DNA of 64,000 bases, from positions 2,294,001 through 2,358,000 of the forward strand of contig NC_005027.1 in the NCBI RefSeq assembly GCF_000196115.1, given 5' to 3'. Both the position numbers and the translations under genes were made by a program. The DNA comes from Rhodopirellula baltica SH 1 (GTDB lineage: Bacteria; Planctomycetota; Planctomycetia; Pirellulales; Pirellulaceae). Positions 25,693 to 34,847 of this stretch are shown here, piece by piece. The notes beneath the pieces were generated by a model that did not search any database, was not told where the DNA came from, and worked only from the letters and a program-made list of their open reading frames with translations. How positions within the stretch are numbered: position 1 is the first letter of the stretch; every line of letters starts with the position of its first letter.

Positions 25693-25737
25693 GGCTCCCG
25701 GTCGCTCGAGGGCTAGTCGAATCGCGGACCGGGAGCC
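25693..25737. terminator. Strong hairpin between convergent genes
   Basis: GGCTCCCGGTC (25693-25703) is exactly complementary to GACCGGGAGCC (25727-25737), 11 bp of stem. It sits between the ketosynthase-like gene and the convergent lipoprotein gene at 25854, and could terminate both. There is no T tract. Confidence 0.5.
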
Positions 25738-25853
25738 TCGCCGGTTTCGGAACATCCTCCACCGACTCAAGCTTCTAAGTTTCGAACTGATTGCACACAC
25801 GTTGCATTCATTCACGAAAGGCTCACGCTGCCAAAGCCGACAACGTTTCGCGA

Positions 25854-26369
25854 TCAATCGTGATCGTGGCCTTCATGATCGTGTCCTTCATGCCCATGAT
25901 CGTGCGAGATCTTTCCGGTGTAGGATTTGCCATCGATCTGCAGTGTCACGGCACCCTCCGCACCTTCTTTCATCCATCCAGCCATTTCCGTGCTGGTGAT
26001 CGTGAATGATGACGCCTTGCCGTCCGTTGAGTTCGAGGCGGGCAAAGCAAACGTCTTCACTTCGTCGTCGTGCTTCAAACTGACCGACAACTCAGCGGCA
26101 TCGATCGCCACCATTTCCGATGCGGCACCATTCAAGACATTCAGCGTCACCGACTGATCGTCATGAAGCATTTCCAAATGAAAGGCTTCTTTGCCCAATT
26201 CAATCAGCTCACCTCCATTGGGCCCGTGTTCTGGATGGCCGAGCGAGTCCGGTGGTGCTCCTTCCATCACCACCATGTCCGGATCAGCTCCCGAATCCGT
26301 GACGGGTTTTGCCCCGCAACCCACCGTGAACAAACAAGCCAGTACCGCCAAGTTCCGTGCAAACTTCAT
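25854..26369 (-). CDS. Lipoprotein with His-rich tail, metal-efflux locus
   Basis: A 171-residue protein. Signal MKFARNLAVLACLFTVGC ends in a lipobox-like Cys. The mature domain contains PEHGPNGGELIELGKEAFHLEMLHDD, a pattern often seen in planctomycete proteins beside RND efflux pumps. The C-terminus is a metal-binding-type repeat of HDHGHEGHDHEGHDHD. ATG at 26369 is supported by GGAG upstream. It is the last gene of the efflux locus, 105 bases after the pump, and may buffer or deliver cations to the pump (inference). Confidence 0.85.
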   Translation of the reverse strand: MKFARNLAVLACLFTVGCGAKPVTDSGADPDMVVMEGAPPDSLGHPEHGPNGGELIELGKEAFHLEMLHDDQSVTLNVLNGAASEMVAIDAAELSVSLKHDDEVKTFALPASNSTDGKASSFTITSTEMAGWMKEGAEGAVTLQIDGKSYTGKISHDHGHEGHDHEGHDHD

Positions 26370-26474
26370 CTCTACTCCAAGGACACAAAAGGGGAACAAC
26401 GATTTCTCGACAAATGGCTCGGATCGACTTCGTTGTATCGAACTCGCCCCAAGCCAACGTCACACACATCTCTC

Positions 26475-29400
26475 TCACTTCTCGACAGACTCACCGAAAT
26501 CTCCGGCGGTTTCGGCAACCATCTGTTGCCCGGCAGTTCGGCCAATCGCCCAAAACAGAGCCGGACGAACAAAGAATTCCGCCAGCGTGCTGCTGAACAA
26601 TCCTCCAACAATCACGGTCGCGATCGGATACAGAATCTCTTTGCCGGGTTCTCCCGCCGCCAACGCCAACGGCAGCAATCCGATGCCAGACGTCAGCGCC
26701 GTCATCAACACGGGTGCCATGCGTTCCTGTCCCGCTCGCACAACCATCTGGTGCGTCCATGATTCCCCTTCGTGACGAACCAAGTGCAGATAGTGGTTGA
26801 GCAACAAGATCCCGTTTCGACTGGCAATCCCACATAGTGAGATGAATCCCACCATCGCGGCGACCGTTAGGTTCTGATCAGTGAGCACCAAAGCCGCGAC
26901 GGCACCGACGAACGCCGTTGGCAATGCGACCAAGACTTGCATGGCAAAATTAACGTTGCCAAACAGCTTGTAGAGAACCAGGAACATCCCCATCAATGCG
27001 ACACCCGACAAGATCATCAACCGACGAGTCGCTGATTGCTGGCTCTCAAACTGGCCGCCATATTCCAAGTAATATCCCGGTTGAAGCTCCAGATCCTCTA
27101 GCCTTGATTGGATGTCGTTGACCACATCCACCACACCACGATCGGACACATTGGCCTGCAACACGATTCGGCGACGCACTTTCTCTCGCTTGATCATGTT
27201 GGGCCCGTCGCTTCGATAAACATCGGCCAATTCATCAAGCGGTAGAGTTCCGCCGTTTGGCAATGGAACCGGCAATCGCATCAACTTGTCGATGTTTTCG
27301 CGATACGGTTCATCCATTCGGAGCATCAGATCAAACGTTCGTTGGCCCATCACGATCTGGCTGACCACCTGCCCATTCATTGCAGTCTCGACCAACTCCA
27401 TCACATTCGCGGGACGCAATCCGTTTTGAGTCAGTGCAACCTGATCCACATCGATTCGTAGTTGGGGGATGTTTGTTTGTTGCTCGATCATCACATCGGC
27501 CAAGCCCGGTACATCGGCGATGCGTCGCTTCATCTCCTCGGCTTTGTTTCGCAACACGTCCACGTCATCGCCGTATAGCTTGATACCAATCTGCGCCTTC
27601 ACTCCCGAAATCATGTGGCTGATCAGGTGGGCGAGTGGTTGCTCGGTACTCGACACCACGCCGGGAAACTCTTCCATCGTCTCGCGAACCGTTTCGATCG
27701 TCTGTTCGCGATTGGCTCCGTCGGCAATTTCTAAGAACATCTCGGTGACATTGACCCCTTCGGCATGCTCATCCAGTTCAGCTCGACCGGTCCGTCGAGC
27801 CACCGACTTCACCGAGTCGATCTTCATCAGCTCCTCTTGAATCGCCACACCAATCTCATTGCTCGTCGCCAGCGACGTTCCCGGGGCCAACAAAGCGTTG
27901 ACCTGGACCGCGCCCTCGTTGAACGGAGGCAAGAAGTCACGCTCCAACCGCGAAAGCGCGATCGCGGCGAAGACAACCAACACTGCAGTTGCTGCAAGAA
28001 CAGGAACCGCCAATCGCGTGCTGAACCGAATCGCCAATCCAGCGATCCCCTTCAATCCTTCGAGCAATCGACCTTCTTCGGCGTCTTCACCACCGAGCAA
28101 CCATTCCGAGACCTGAATCACGATCCAAAACACGGGTGTTAACAACAGCGTCCAAACGAGCGTGCTCCCCGGTAACTGCCATCCTTCGATGAACCAATGT
28201 GACAACCGAGGCAAGATCCATGTGACGGTCAATCCAGAGATCCCGAATGCCAATACGGGAACGACCATTTGCCAATTTCGCTTTCCGACCATCAGCAAAG
28301 ATGCCAAAACCGGGGTCACGGTCAGCGAAACCCCCAACGATGCGATCAGAGAAACGACATAACCCATCGCCAAAGGAACAAATAGCTTTCCTTCCATTCC
28401 CTCCAACGCAAACAAGGGAATGAACACCAACACCACAATCGCGGTGCCATAGACCACGCTGCTGCGGACTTCGACACTGGCGTCGTAAACCACCCGCAAC
28501 ACCGGTCGAGGATTGTCCAAATGCCGGTTTTCTTTTAGCCGACGAAAGATGTTTTCAACGTCCACGATCGCGTCGTCGACCAATTCGCCAATCGCTACCG
28601 CCAATCCACCCAGCGTCATCGTGTTGATCGACAATCCAAAGATTGCAAAGACACAGGCGGTCGAAATGATCGACAGCGGAATTGCGGTGAGCGTTATGAA
28701 CGTGGTTCGGAAATTCAACAGGAACAAAAACAGTATCACCAAAACCAACACACCGCCGTCGGCCAGAGCCTCGACCACGTTCTCAATCGCCCGATCGATG
28801 AATGAACGTTGGGAATAGACGTTAGCGATCCGAATGTCGCCAGGAAGAGAAACCCTGAGTTCTTCAAGTGCCTCCGCGATGGCCTGATCCACCTTTCGCG
28901 TGTCACTACCGGGTTGCTTGTTGATCGTCAGCACCACCGCGGGACCGCCCTCGACATTGCCTGCCTCGTCTCGCAAGAACGCCGACGAGTCACCACGTTT
29001 GACTTGCGCCCCCTCCACCACTCGTGCGACGTCGGCCAAGGTCACCGGACGGCCCGCTCGCATCGTGATTGCGATCTGCTTGAGCTCGTCCAGACTAGTG
29101 ATGCGCCCAAGTCCTCGAACCAACAACTCATTGGCACCTTGGTCGTCCAAGTAGCCACCCGTCGCGTTCATGTTGGATTCGTTCACCGCCGTGTGAACGT
29201 CTTCGATCGTGAGCCCAAACTGAATCAGCTTGTCCGGATCAATCAAAACCTGAAACTGCTTCCGCCCACCGCCCATCGTGAAAACTTGTGACACACCGGG
29301 CACCGTCAGTAGTCGCTGACGTACAACCCAATCGGCCATCGTCCGCACCTCCATCGGCTCGGTTTCGCCTCCTTCACTCCACATCCCGTACATCAGGATT

Positions 29401-29813
29401 TGGCCCATGATTGACGAAATCGGTGCCAGCGTAGGCTTCACACCATCGGGCAATTGCTCTGACGCGAGTTGCAGTCGTTCATTGACTATTTGCCGGTCGT
29501 TGTAGATGTCCGTGTTCCATCCGAACTCGATATAAATGACCGACAAACCGATTCCACTGCTACTGCGAACCGCCTCGACTCCACTGGCCCCGTTGAACGC
29601 CGTTTCCAACGGAAAGGTGATCAGCGTTTCGACCTCTTCCGGCGCCATCCCGTGGGCTTCGGTGATGACGACCACCCGTGGCCGGTTCAAGTTCGGAAAA
29701 ACATCAATCGGAAGCTGACTGGTTTGCCAGGTCCCCACGCCGAGCATGATCGCGGCGGCCACCAGTATCAGCAGGCGATTCCTCAGCGAGAATTGAATGA
29801 TTCGGTCTAACAT
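26475..29813 (-). CDS. CusA/CzcA-family heavy-metal RND efflux pump
   Basis: A 1,112-residue inner-membrane pump. It starts MLDRIIQFSLRNRLLILVAAA and shows the family layout of two sets of one plus five transmembrane helices around two large periplasmic loops. HME-subfamily signatures include QLPIDVFPNLNRPRVVV, LGGLAVAIGELVDDAIVDVENIF and the C-terminal TSGIGLLPLALAAGEPGKEI. It exports metal ions by proton antiport. The subfamily (Cu/Ag versus Zn/Co/Ni) cannot be settled by eye. Preceded by its adaptor (113-base gap). Confidence 0.95.
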   Translation of the reverse strand: MLDRIIQFSLRNRLLILVAAAIMLGVGTWQTSQLPIDVFPNLNRPRVVVITEAHGMAPEEVETLITFPLETAFNGASGVEAVRSSSGIGLSVIYIEFGWNTDIYNDRQIVNERLQLASEQLPDGVKPTLAPISSIMGQILMYGMWSEGGETEPMEVRTMADWVVRQRLLTVPGVSQVFTMGGGRKQFQVLIDPDKLIQFGLTIEDVHTAVNESNMNATGGYLDDQGANELLVRGLGRITSLDELKQIAITMRAGRPVTLADVARVVEGAQVKRGDSSAFLRDEAGNVEGGPAVVLTINKQPGSDTRKVDQAIAEALEELRVSLPGDIRIANVYSQRSFIDRAIENVVEALADGGVLVLVILFLFLLNFRTTFITLTAIPLSIISTACVFAIFGLSINTMTLGGLAVAIGELVDDAIVDVENIFRRLKENRHLDNPRPVLRVVYDASVEVRSSVVYGTAIVVLVFIPLFALEGMEGKLFVPLAMGYVVSLIASLGVSLTVTPVLASLLMVGKRNWQMVVPVLAFGISGLTVTWILPRLSHWFIEGWQLPGSTLVWTLLLTPVFWIVIQVSEWLLGGEDAEEGRLLEGLKGIAGLAIRFSTRLAVPVLAATAVLVVFAAIALSRLERDFLPPFNEGAVQVNALLAPGTSLATSNEIGVAIQEELMKIDSVKSVARRTGRAELDEHAEGVNVTEMFLEIADGANREQTIETVRETMEEFPGVVSSTEQPLAHLISHMISGVKAQIGIKLYGDDVDVLRNKAEEMKRRIADVPGLADVMIEQQTNIPQLRIDVDQVALTQNGLRPANVMELVETAMNGQVVSQIVMGQRTFDLMLRMDEPYRENIDKLMRLPVPLPNGGTLPLDELADVYRSDGPNMIKREKVRRRIVLQANVSDRGVVDVVNDIQSRLEDLELQPGYYLEYGGQFESQQSATRRLMILSGVALMGMFLVLYKLFGNVNFAMQVLVALPTAFVGAVAALVLTDQNLTVAAMVGFISLCGIASRNGILLLNHYLHLVRHEGESWTHQMVVRAGQERMAPVLMTALTSGIGLLPLALAAGEPGKEILYPIATVIVGGLFSSTLAEFFVRPALFWAIGRTAGQQMVAETAGDFGESVEK

Positions 29814-29926
29814 CGTGGGCCAATTTTCATGGAATGGTTTGGCGTGGTAGCGTGACGCAGCGTGCAATGTTTGCCGTGCTGATCCGCCACAAAGAGAATC
29901 TCAACAACAGTCGGAATGGACAGAGG

Positions 29927-31429
29927 TCAGTGGTTGTGTCCTGCGTGCGGATCGATCGCCCCGCCACCACGATTCTTCATTTCCATTTGCAACTGATGAG
30001 CACCGCGAACCGCGATTCTCTGGCCCGGCCAAACTTGACCATCGTTCCTGATCGCGACGTTAATACTGTCGCGGGCCATCACTTCCACCGGAACTCGATC
30101 GAAGTGATCACCGTTTTCGATGAAGACGAAACGATTCAACCCTTCCTCCGCCACCGCATCCTTCGGAACCACGATCGCATTTTCCATTCGCGAGACCGGC
30201 AAGCGAAGTGTCAAACGTTGCCCCGGTTTAAAACGCCAACTGACGTATCGCTTTTGGTTCCTTGTTTCATCCCGTTCGATTTCATTTTCGAGCCCCACAT
30301 AAAACGCAAGTGAGCGAGACTCGGCTTCCACCTTGTTACCGATGTAAACCACATTCAGTCCGTCCAACAGTTCGGTTTCACCATCCGCACCGTTCATGAT
30401 CGCCTGTACTTCCGCGTGCGTGTCGGCCGCCTGACGAAGCAACTTTGCATCTCGCTGGTACGCTTGTCCCTCGATCAGCAACTGAGCGAAGTCAGATATC
30501 TGCGAAATCTGCTGGCCCGCCGTAACCGATTCACCACGACGCACATCCAACTCTGAAACCACAAACTCAGCGTCGATGTGCGTGTGCCCGTGGTCGTCCA
30601 ATGGAGGTGGCTGCATCGACGCGATTCGAGCGTCAGGATTGCCGGCCATTCGGTCCGTCGCCCGACTAAGTGCCTCGTGGTGTAGCGAGTTGTCCTCTTC
30701 CACCCACGGTGCCCGAACGACCAGTTCGCGAATCAACGTTCGATCACGCTCGATCGATTCGATTTGCTGTTCAGTCAAACCATGCAACAACATTGACTGC
30801 TTCGCCGCACGGATCCCCGCCAGCAATCTCTCTCGTTCGTACTCGCGAGCCAACCGAGTTTTCCCGGACACCGCACCCGAATTGGCGATCGCCGACAACC
30901 GTTGGATTTCGCGATTTTCCACATCCAATTGCCCCAGCTGCAACAGAAAGTTCTCTTGCGTCTCAACCAAATCTTGATGGGTCAACCTCAGCCGAAACAT
31001 CGGTGCGCCGCTTTGAATCAGCTCACCTCGTGAGACATGAATTGCGTTGATCACCCCGGTCAACGGAGACGTGATGGAAATATGCGTCTTCCCCGGCCAC
31101 TCGGTCACCATTCCGGGAATTTCGACATACTTGGTGTAGGGACCAACGATGATTGGCTCAGTACGAAGCCGCAAATTGGCTCGCGCTTGCTCACTCAGCT
31201 CAAGCGAATTCGTTTCATCATGCCCCTCGTGATCGTGCCCTTCATGCCTGTCGTCCGGATGGTCGTGACCAGCGTGATCATCCGATTCGACGTTTGCCTC
31301 CGATACGGCAGCCGAACGACTTGCAAAATCGGTGAAGAAATAGAGACCAGCTGCGACGGCGATCACGACGGCCAACAACGAAAGAATCGAAGTGCGCAAC
31401 GACGCGAGCCACTGATTGGATGAAGTCAT
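29927..31429 (-). CDS. RND efflux periplasmic adaptor (HlyD/CusB type)
   Basis: A 500-residue membrane fusion protein. One N-terminal transmembrane helix (residues about 15-37) precedes a His/Asp-rich region (DDHAGHDHPDDRHEGHDHEG), then barrel-sandwich and coiled-coil sections (ISITSPLTGVINAIHVSRGELIQSG; RLTHQDLVETQENFLLQLGQ) and a beta-barrel end (LPVSRMENAIVVPKDAV). A further His patch is inside (DDHGHTHIDAEF) and one at the end (DPHAGHNH). His patches presumably bind the exported metal and hand it to the pump. ATG 31429 is preferred to the one at 31441. Confidence 0.93.
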   Translation of the reverse strand: MTSSNQWLASLRTSILSLLAVVIAVAAGLYFFTDFASRSAAVSEANVESDDHAGHDHPDDRHEGHDHEGHDETNSLELSEQARANLRLRTEPIIVGPYTKYVEIPGMVTEWPGKTHISITSPLTGVINAIHVSRGELIQSGAPMFRLRLTHQDLVETQENFLLQLGQLDVENREIQRLSAIANSGAVSGKTRLAREYERERLLAGIRAAKQSMLLHGLTEQQIESIERDRTLIRELVVRAPWVEEDNSLHHEALSRATDRMAGNPDARIASMQPPPLDDHGHTHIDAEFVVSELDVRRGESVTAGQQISQISDFAQLLIEGQAYQRDAKLLRQAADTHAEVQAIMNGADGETELLDGLNVVYIGNKVEAESRSLAFYVGLENEIERDETRNQKRYVSWRFKPGQRLTLRLPVSRMENAIVVPKDAVAEEGLNRFVFIENGDHFDRVPVEVMARDSINVAIRNDGQVWPGQRIAVRGAHQLQMEMKNRGGGAIDPHAGHNH

Positions 31430-31700
31430 GACAGTGCACAATCATTTGGTGAACGATCGGATCGCTCGTACGTTCAGCGGAAACGCTGTCCGTCATGCCA
31501 AGCATCTCATTTCGCGTTGGTGGCGAGACGAAAACGAAGCTCTTCAAATGAGCAGACGCAAAACGTCAATCAGCACCCATCGCGAACGATTCGCTCGTTC
31601 CGATCAAGAAAATGGTTTGGGGATGAAAGCGGAACGATGCTTGAACCGTTGAGGTGGATTGACCACGCTCACGGACAAAGCATCGCGGGGCTTCCCAAAC

Positions 31701-32219
31701 TCAAATCACCCAAGTGCACAGCAAAGCACAGTGATAACGGGATCCCATCGCAATCCAGCCGACATCGTCAGCGACCGCACGCGTTTTGAACGCCGCACTC
31801 CGAAGATCATCGCAATACAAATGCGTATCGAGATAAGAGAGCATGGGCATTTCAATGACGAATTGCACGTCATTCGAATTCACAAAACTGCAACCCGCCC
31901 CACCATGACATCCGGGGTGGTCACCATCACAGGGATCCGATTGACAATCGCATCCGACATCACATACCGAGTCGTAAGCATAGGCGGAATGCTCATTCGG
32001 ATTGGAGTCACAAACGTCGCTGTGATGTTCACAAGCTCCGTGCCCTGTCGAATGATGGTGGTGCCCAGCGTGGACACTTGGCGATTCGTCCACCGCACCG
32101 ACGTGCTGACAACCGTCGTGGTCATGCCCACCGCATGCGACTACATGATGCATCGAACACCCGAAAAACAGGTGCAGCAGCAATGCTAAAGCGGTGGTGA
32201 AACGACAGAATGCGGACAC
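31701..32219 (-). CDS. Exported His/Cys-rich protein in efflux locus
   Basis: A 172-residue protein with a signal peptide (MSAFCRFTTALALLLHLFFGCSMHHVVA). The mature first half is extremely rich in His, Cys, Asp and Gly (CGGHDHDGCQHVG, HAGHHHHSTGHGACEHH, CDVGCDCQSDPCDGDHPGC), while the C-terminal part is ordinary. It lies between tolC-like and adaptor genes on the same strand, so it is probably a periplasmic metal-binding partner of the efflux system. No named family recognised. Similar short exported proteins are, from memory, common beside planctomycete efflux operons. Confidence 0.8.
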   Translation of the reverse strand: MSAFCRFTTALALLLHLFFGCSMHHVVACGGHDHDGCQHVGAVDESPSVHAGHHHHSTGHGACEHHSDVCDSNPNEHSAYAYDSVCDVGCDCQSDPCDGDHPGCHGGAGCSFVNSNDVQFVIEMPMLSYLDTHLYCDDLRSAAFKTRAVADDVGWIAMGSRYHCALLCTWVI

Positions 32220-32365
32220 GGTTTCTCTGAAGGTGAAAGGTTGACAATATTATCGGTTGTTCCGGCGACGAAGGCCAGATCGAAGAAACCATCGCAATTG
32301 GTTTTCGGACAAAAACTTGAAAAGCACGGCGATGTTTCGTGGGGATTACTCTTCCGTCACCTTTC

Positions 32366-33973
32366 TCAACCGTCCAAGGTCACTAACAACCCTTCAATCT
32401 CCGCGGCGGCCTGGCGAGCTTCCGCGGCAGCTTCCAAGACGCTCAAACGCGTGTTGAACAACGTTCGCTGAATGGTAAGGAGCTGGATATAATCCGTTTC
32501 ACCGGCCTCAAATGCTCGCTGCGAAAGCTGATAGGTTTCTTCCGAGGTCGGCAAAACATTCTCATTCAGACGGCGATAACGCTCGAGCGCAACTTGATAG
32601 CGACCGGCTGCACTGGCCAACCGTCCTTCTAAACTCAGCCTCGTTCGGTCAATCGCTGCCGACGCTTCAGCGATGCTGGCGCGAGCACTTCGAATGTTGC
32701 CCTGGTTGCGATTCCACAAAGGCAAAGGCACGCTCACGCCGACGCTGGCGAACGTATCATCGGTCGATGCGTCAACTCCGACACCAATCTGGCCGGTGAT
32801 ATTTGGGGTGACTTGGGCACAAGCCAAACGCAGTGACCAACGTGCGCGTTCCAACGCCGATCCGGCAGCCGTGATCTCTGGACTGGTCGCGGTGATTTCG
32901 GCGAGCAACGTCTCCCAAGGTGTTTTGACCAAACCTTCGCCGATGTCACCCACCAAAGCATCCGGCGGCAAAGTCTGCAAACCCGCCGCAGCGGCGAGCA
33001 CACCACGATTGGCTCGCAATTGGGTTGCCGCATTCTCTGCGGTGATACGAGCTTGCTCGGCTTCGACGGTAGCCTGCAACCAAACCACGCGTGAAACTTC
33101 TTGAGCGTCCAGCAAGTCCTGGACACTGTTCAACGATTTCTCCGCCAAATCAACAATTTGGTTGGCAATCTGCGCCCGTCGTTGAGCCACGATCGCCGCA
33201 GCAAATGCCGACCGGACGTTCGTCAGCACTCGCAACTCCGCCATTCGCAACTGTGAACGTCGTCGCTCGGCTTCGTGTGCTTGGACCTGTTGAGCGATCT
33301 CCAGTTTGTTCGCGGTCACAAATTGCTGCGACAACTGGACCGAGTGCATTCCCGAGGACGATTCATTGCCAATCTCATCCGATTGATACTGAAGAACCGG
33401 GTTGAATGGCAAACCAGCTTGGACGGCCTGTCCGGTCGAAAATGCAACTCGCGCTCGTGCTTCAGCGATCGCCGGGTGCGATCCCAACGCCATTGCCTCC
33501 ACCGACGACAACGTCAATCCAGTTTGTTGAACTGAATCGGCCGGCGTTGACGCTGCTGACAACGGTCCGGAAAATTCGTTCTGCATCAACGATTGCGATG
33601 ACTCGAGCTCGTTTGCCGAAGCTTCCAATGCCATTGCATCACGCAGTGTTTGTGGCTCAACAATCAACGTAAGGTCATTGTCGCTTATCGGATTGAGCTC
33701 CTCGGGCGTTTTCACGGCGACCGCTTCTCGCTTTGTTTCACGCGTCAGCGAAAACTCATCGAATCCGACTTGTTCGATTCCGGCCCGCGGAATTGAGCTC
33801 ACTGGATCTTCTGATCCCGCTGGCGGTTTCACGATTGACTCCGAAGCCACTATCGATCGATCCGAGCGGTTTTCTCCGATGGCCTGACAACCGCCACTGA
33901 TCCCCAATGCAGCCAGCAACAGCAAGCGTTTCGCAATTCGCGTCCGCCTACCGAGTTCCGAATGCTTTTGCAC
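32366..33973 (-). CDS. TolC-family outer-membrane efflux protein
   Basis: A 535-residue protein. GTG at 33973 is chosen because AAGGAAGG lies 7 bases upstream; an ATG at 34012 opens the same frame. A lipoprotein-like signal (KRLLLLAALGISGGC) is followed by a long disordered region and then two OEP repeats of coiled-coil/beta type (LTLSSVEAMALGSHPAIAEARARVAF … ; SLEGRLASAAGRYQVALERYRRL, … AFEAGETDYIQLLTIQRTLFNTRL). It forms the outer-membrane channel of the tripartite efflux system and is the first gene of the locus. Confidence 0.93.
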   Translation of the reverse strand: MQKHSELGRRTRIAKRLLLLAALGISGGCQAIGENRSDRSIVASESIVKPPAGSEDPVSSIPRAGIEQVGFDEFSLTRETKREAVAVKTPEELNPISDNDLTLIVEPQTLRDAMALEASANELESSQSLMQNEFSGPLSAASTPADSVQQTGLTLSSVEAMALGSHPAIAEARARVAFSTGQAVQAGLPFNPVLQYQSDEIGNESSSGMHSVQLSQQFVTANKLEIAQQVQAHEAERRRSQLRMAELRVLTNVRSAFAAAIVAQRRAQIANQIVDLAEKSLNSVQDLLDAQEVSRVVWLQATVEAEQARITAENAATQLRANRGVLAAAAGLQTLPPDALVGDIGEGLVKTPWETLLAEITATSPEITAAGSALERARWSLRLACAQVTPNITGQIGVGVDASTDDTFASVGVSVPLPLWNRNQGNIRSARASIAEASAAIDRTRLSLEGRLASAAGRYQVALERYRRLNENVLPTSEETYQLSQRAFEAGETDYIQLLTIQRTLFNTRLSVLEAAAEARQAAAEIEGLLVTLDG

Positions 33974-34227
33974 AATGACACCTTCCTTGAAAATCGCGAC
34001 TAGCCCGATCATTCCATCGGTCCAACACGATGCCTGTATCAGCCATCATTACGACAACCCGAACGATTCATCCGATCGGAACGTCCGCCTGTAACGGTTA
34101 TTCCGATCAACAAAGCCAACTCGCACTCGTTTCCCGCTCGCAAAACTGAAACAACAGGAGAGCGGGGTTAGTTCCTGAACCGGATCCGTCCTGGCGTCGA
34201 CTCGAATGAACCGCCCGGCATGACGGA

Positions 34228-34704
34228 TCACTCATCCTCTAACTTGTTCGAAATGACTTTGATCACATTGGGCAATTTTGAAACGACGATCGCGTGTGTC
34301 GGATAAGTCATTGCCATGCCGACGGGCCCATTCCCACGCGGCGAACCTTCTCGCAAATAGATGTTTAGAACATCCTCGCTGAGTGCGATGCCGACGATTC
34401 GAATTGAATAACCAGTCGTACTGCACTCCCCGCGGGCGGCGATCACAACCGATTCGCTTGAAAAATCAACCGATTGAAAAGCTCGCGAGGCTGCGTAAGC
34501 AGGCTGGCCTGTCAGTTCAACAAAGTCGTCGACTGACTGAATCACGTGAACGCCCGCCGGCATCACCCGACCGACATCGATGGTTTGACGAACTGGAACC
34601 TGCTCCCCGTCAACAATTGGAAGATCATCCACCTTCGATTGGACACATCCGCTGGCGAAACAAAAAAGGATCGTAAGAACTTGGCACGCAATGCAATTGG
34701 TCAT
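34228..34704 (-). CDS. PrcB-like lipoprotein
   Basis: A 158-residue protein with lipoprotein signal (MTNCIACQVLTILFCFASGC). The C-terminal domain reads VVIAARGECSTTGYSIRIVGIAL and ends PTHAIVVSKLP, resembling the PrcB C-terminal domain, known from a treponemal protease complex subunit. Its role here is unknown. ATG 34704 is chosen over the longer frame since the signal begins there. It stands alone upstream of the efflux locus on the same strand. Confidence 0.75.
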   Translation of the reverse strand: MTNCIACQVLTILFCFASGCVQSKVDDLPIVDGEQVPVRQTIDVGRVMPAGVHVIQSVDDFVELTGQPAYAASRAFQSVDFSSESVVIAARGECSTTGYSIRIVGIALSEDVLNIYLREGSPRGNGPVGMAMTYPTHAIVVSKLPNVIKVISNKLEDE

Positions 34705-34847
34705 GGGAATTCGATTGGTCTGAGTGGGGAATCGTGAAAAGCTTCTGTCGTTGTCTTCGCTTGTTGCACTCATCGCATAAAAGCGTCGTCACTCGAATCT
34801 TCGCGAGCGACACGGACGACCGTGCCGCTCGTCATCGAACGCAAAGA

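Noticed and set aside
26070-26775. Plus-strand frames of 230 and 194 codons
   Set aside because: Antisense to the CusA-like pump and lipoprotein; composition is that of shadows (His/Arg/Ser/Gln rich).
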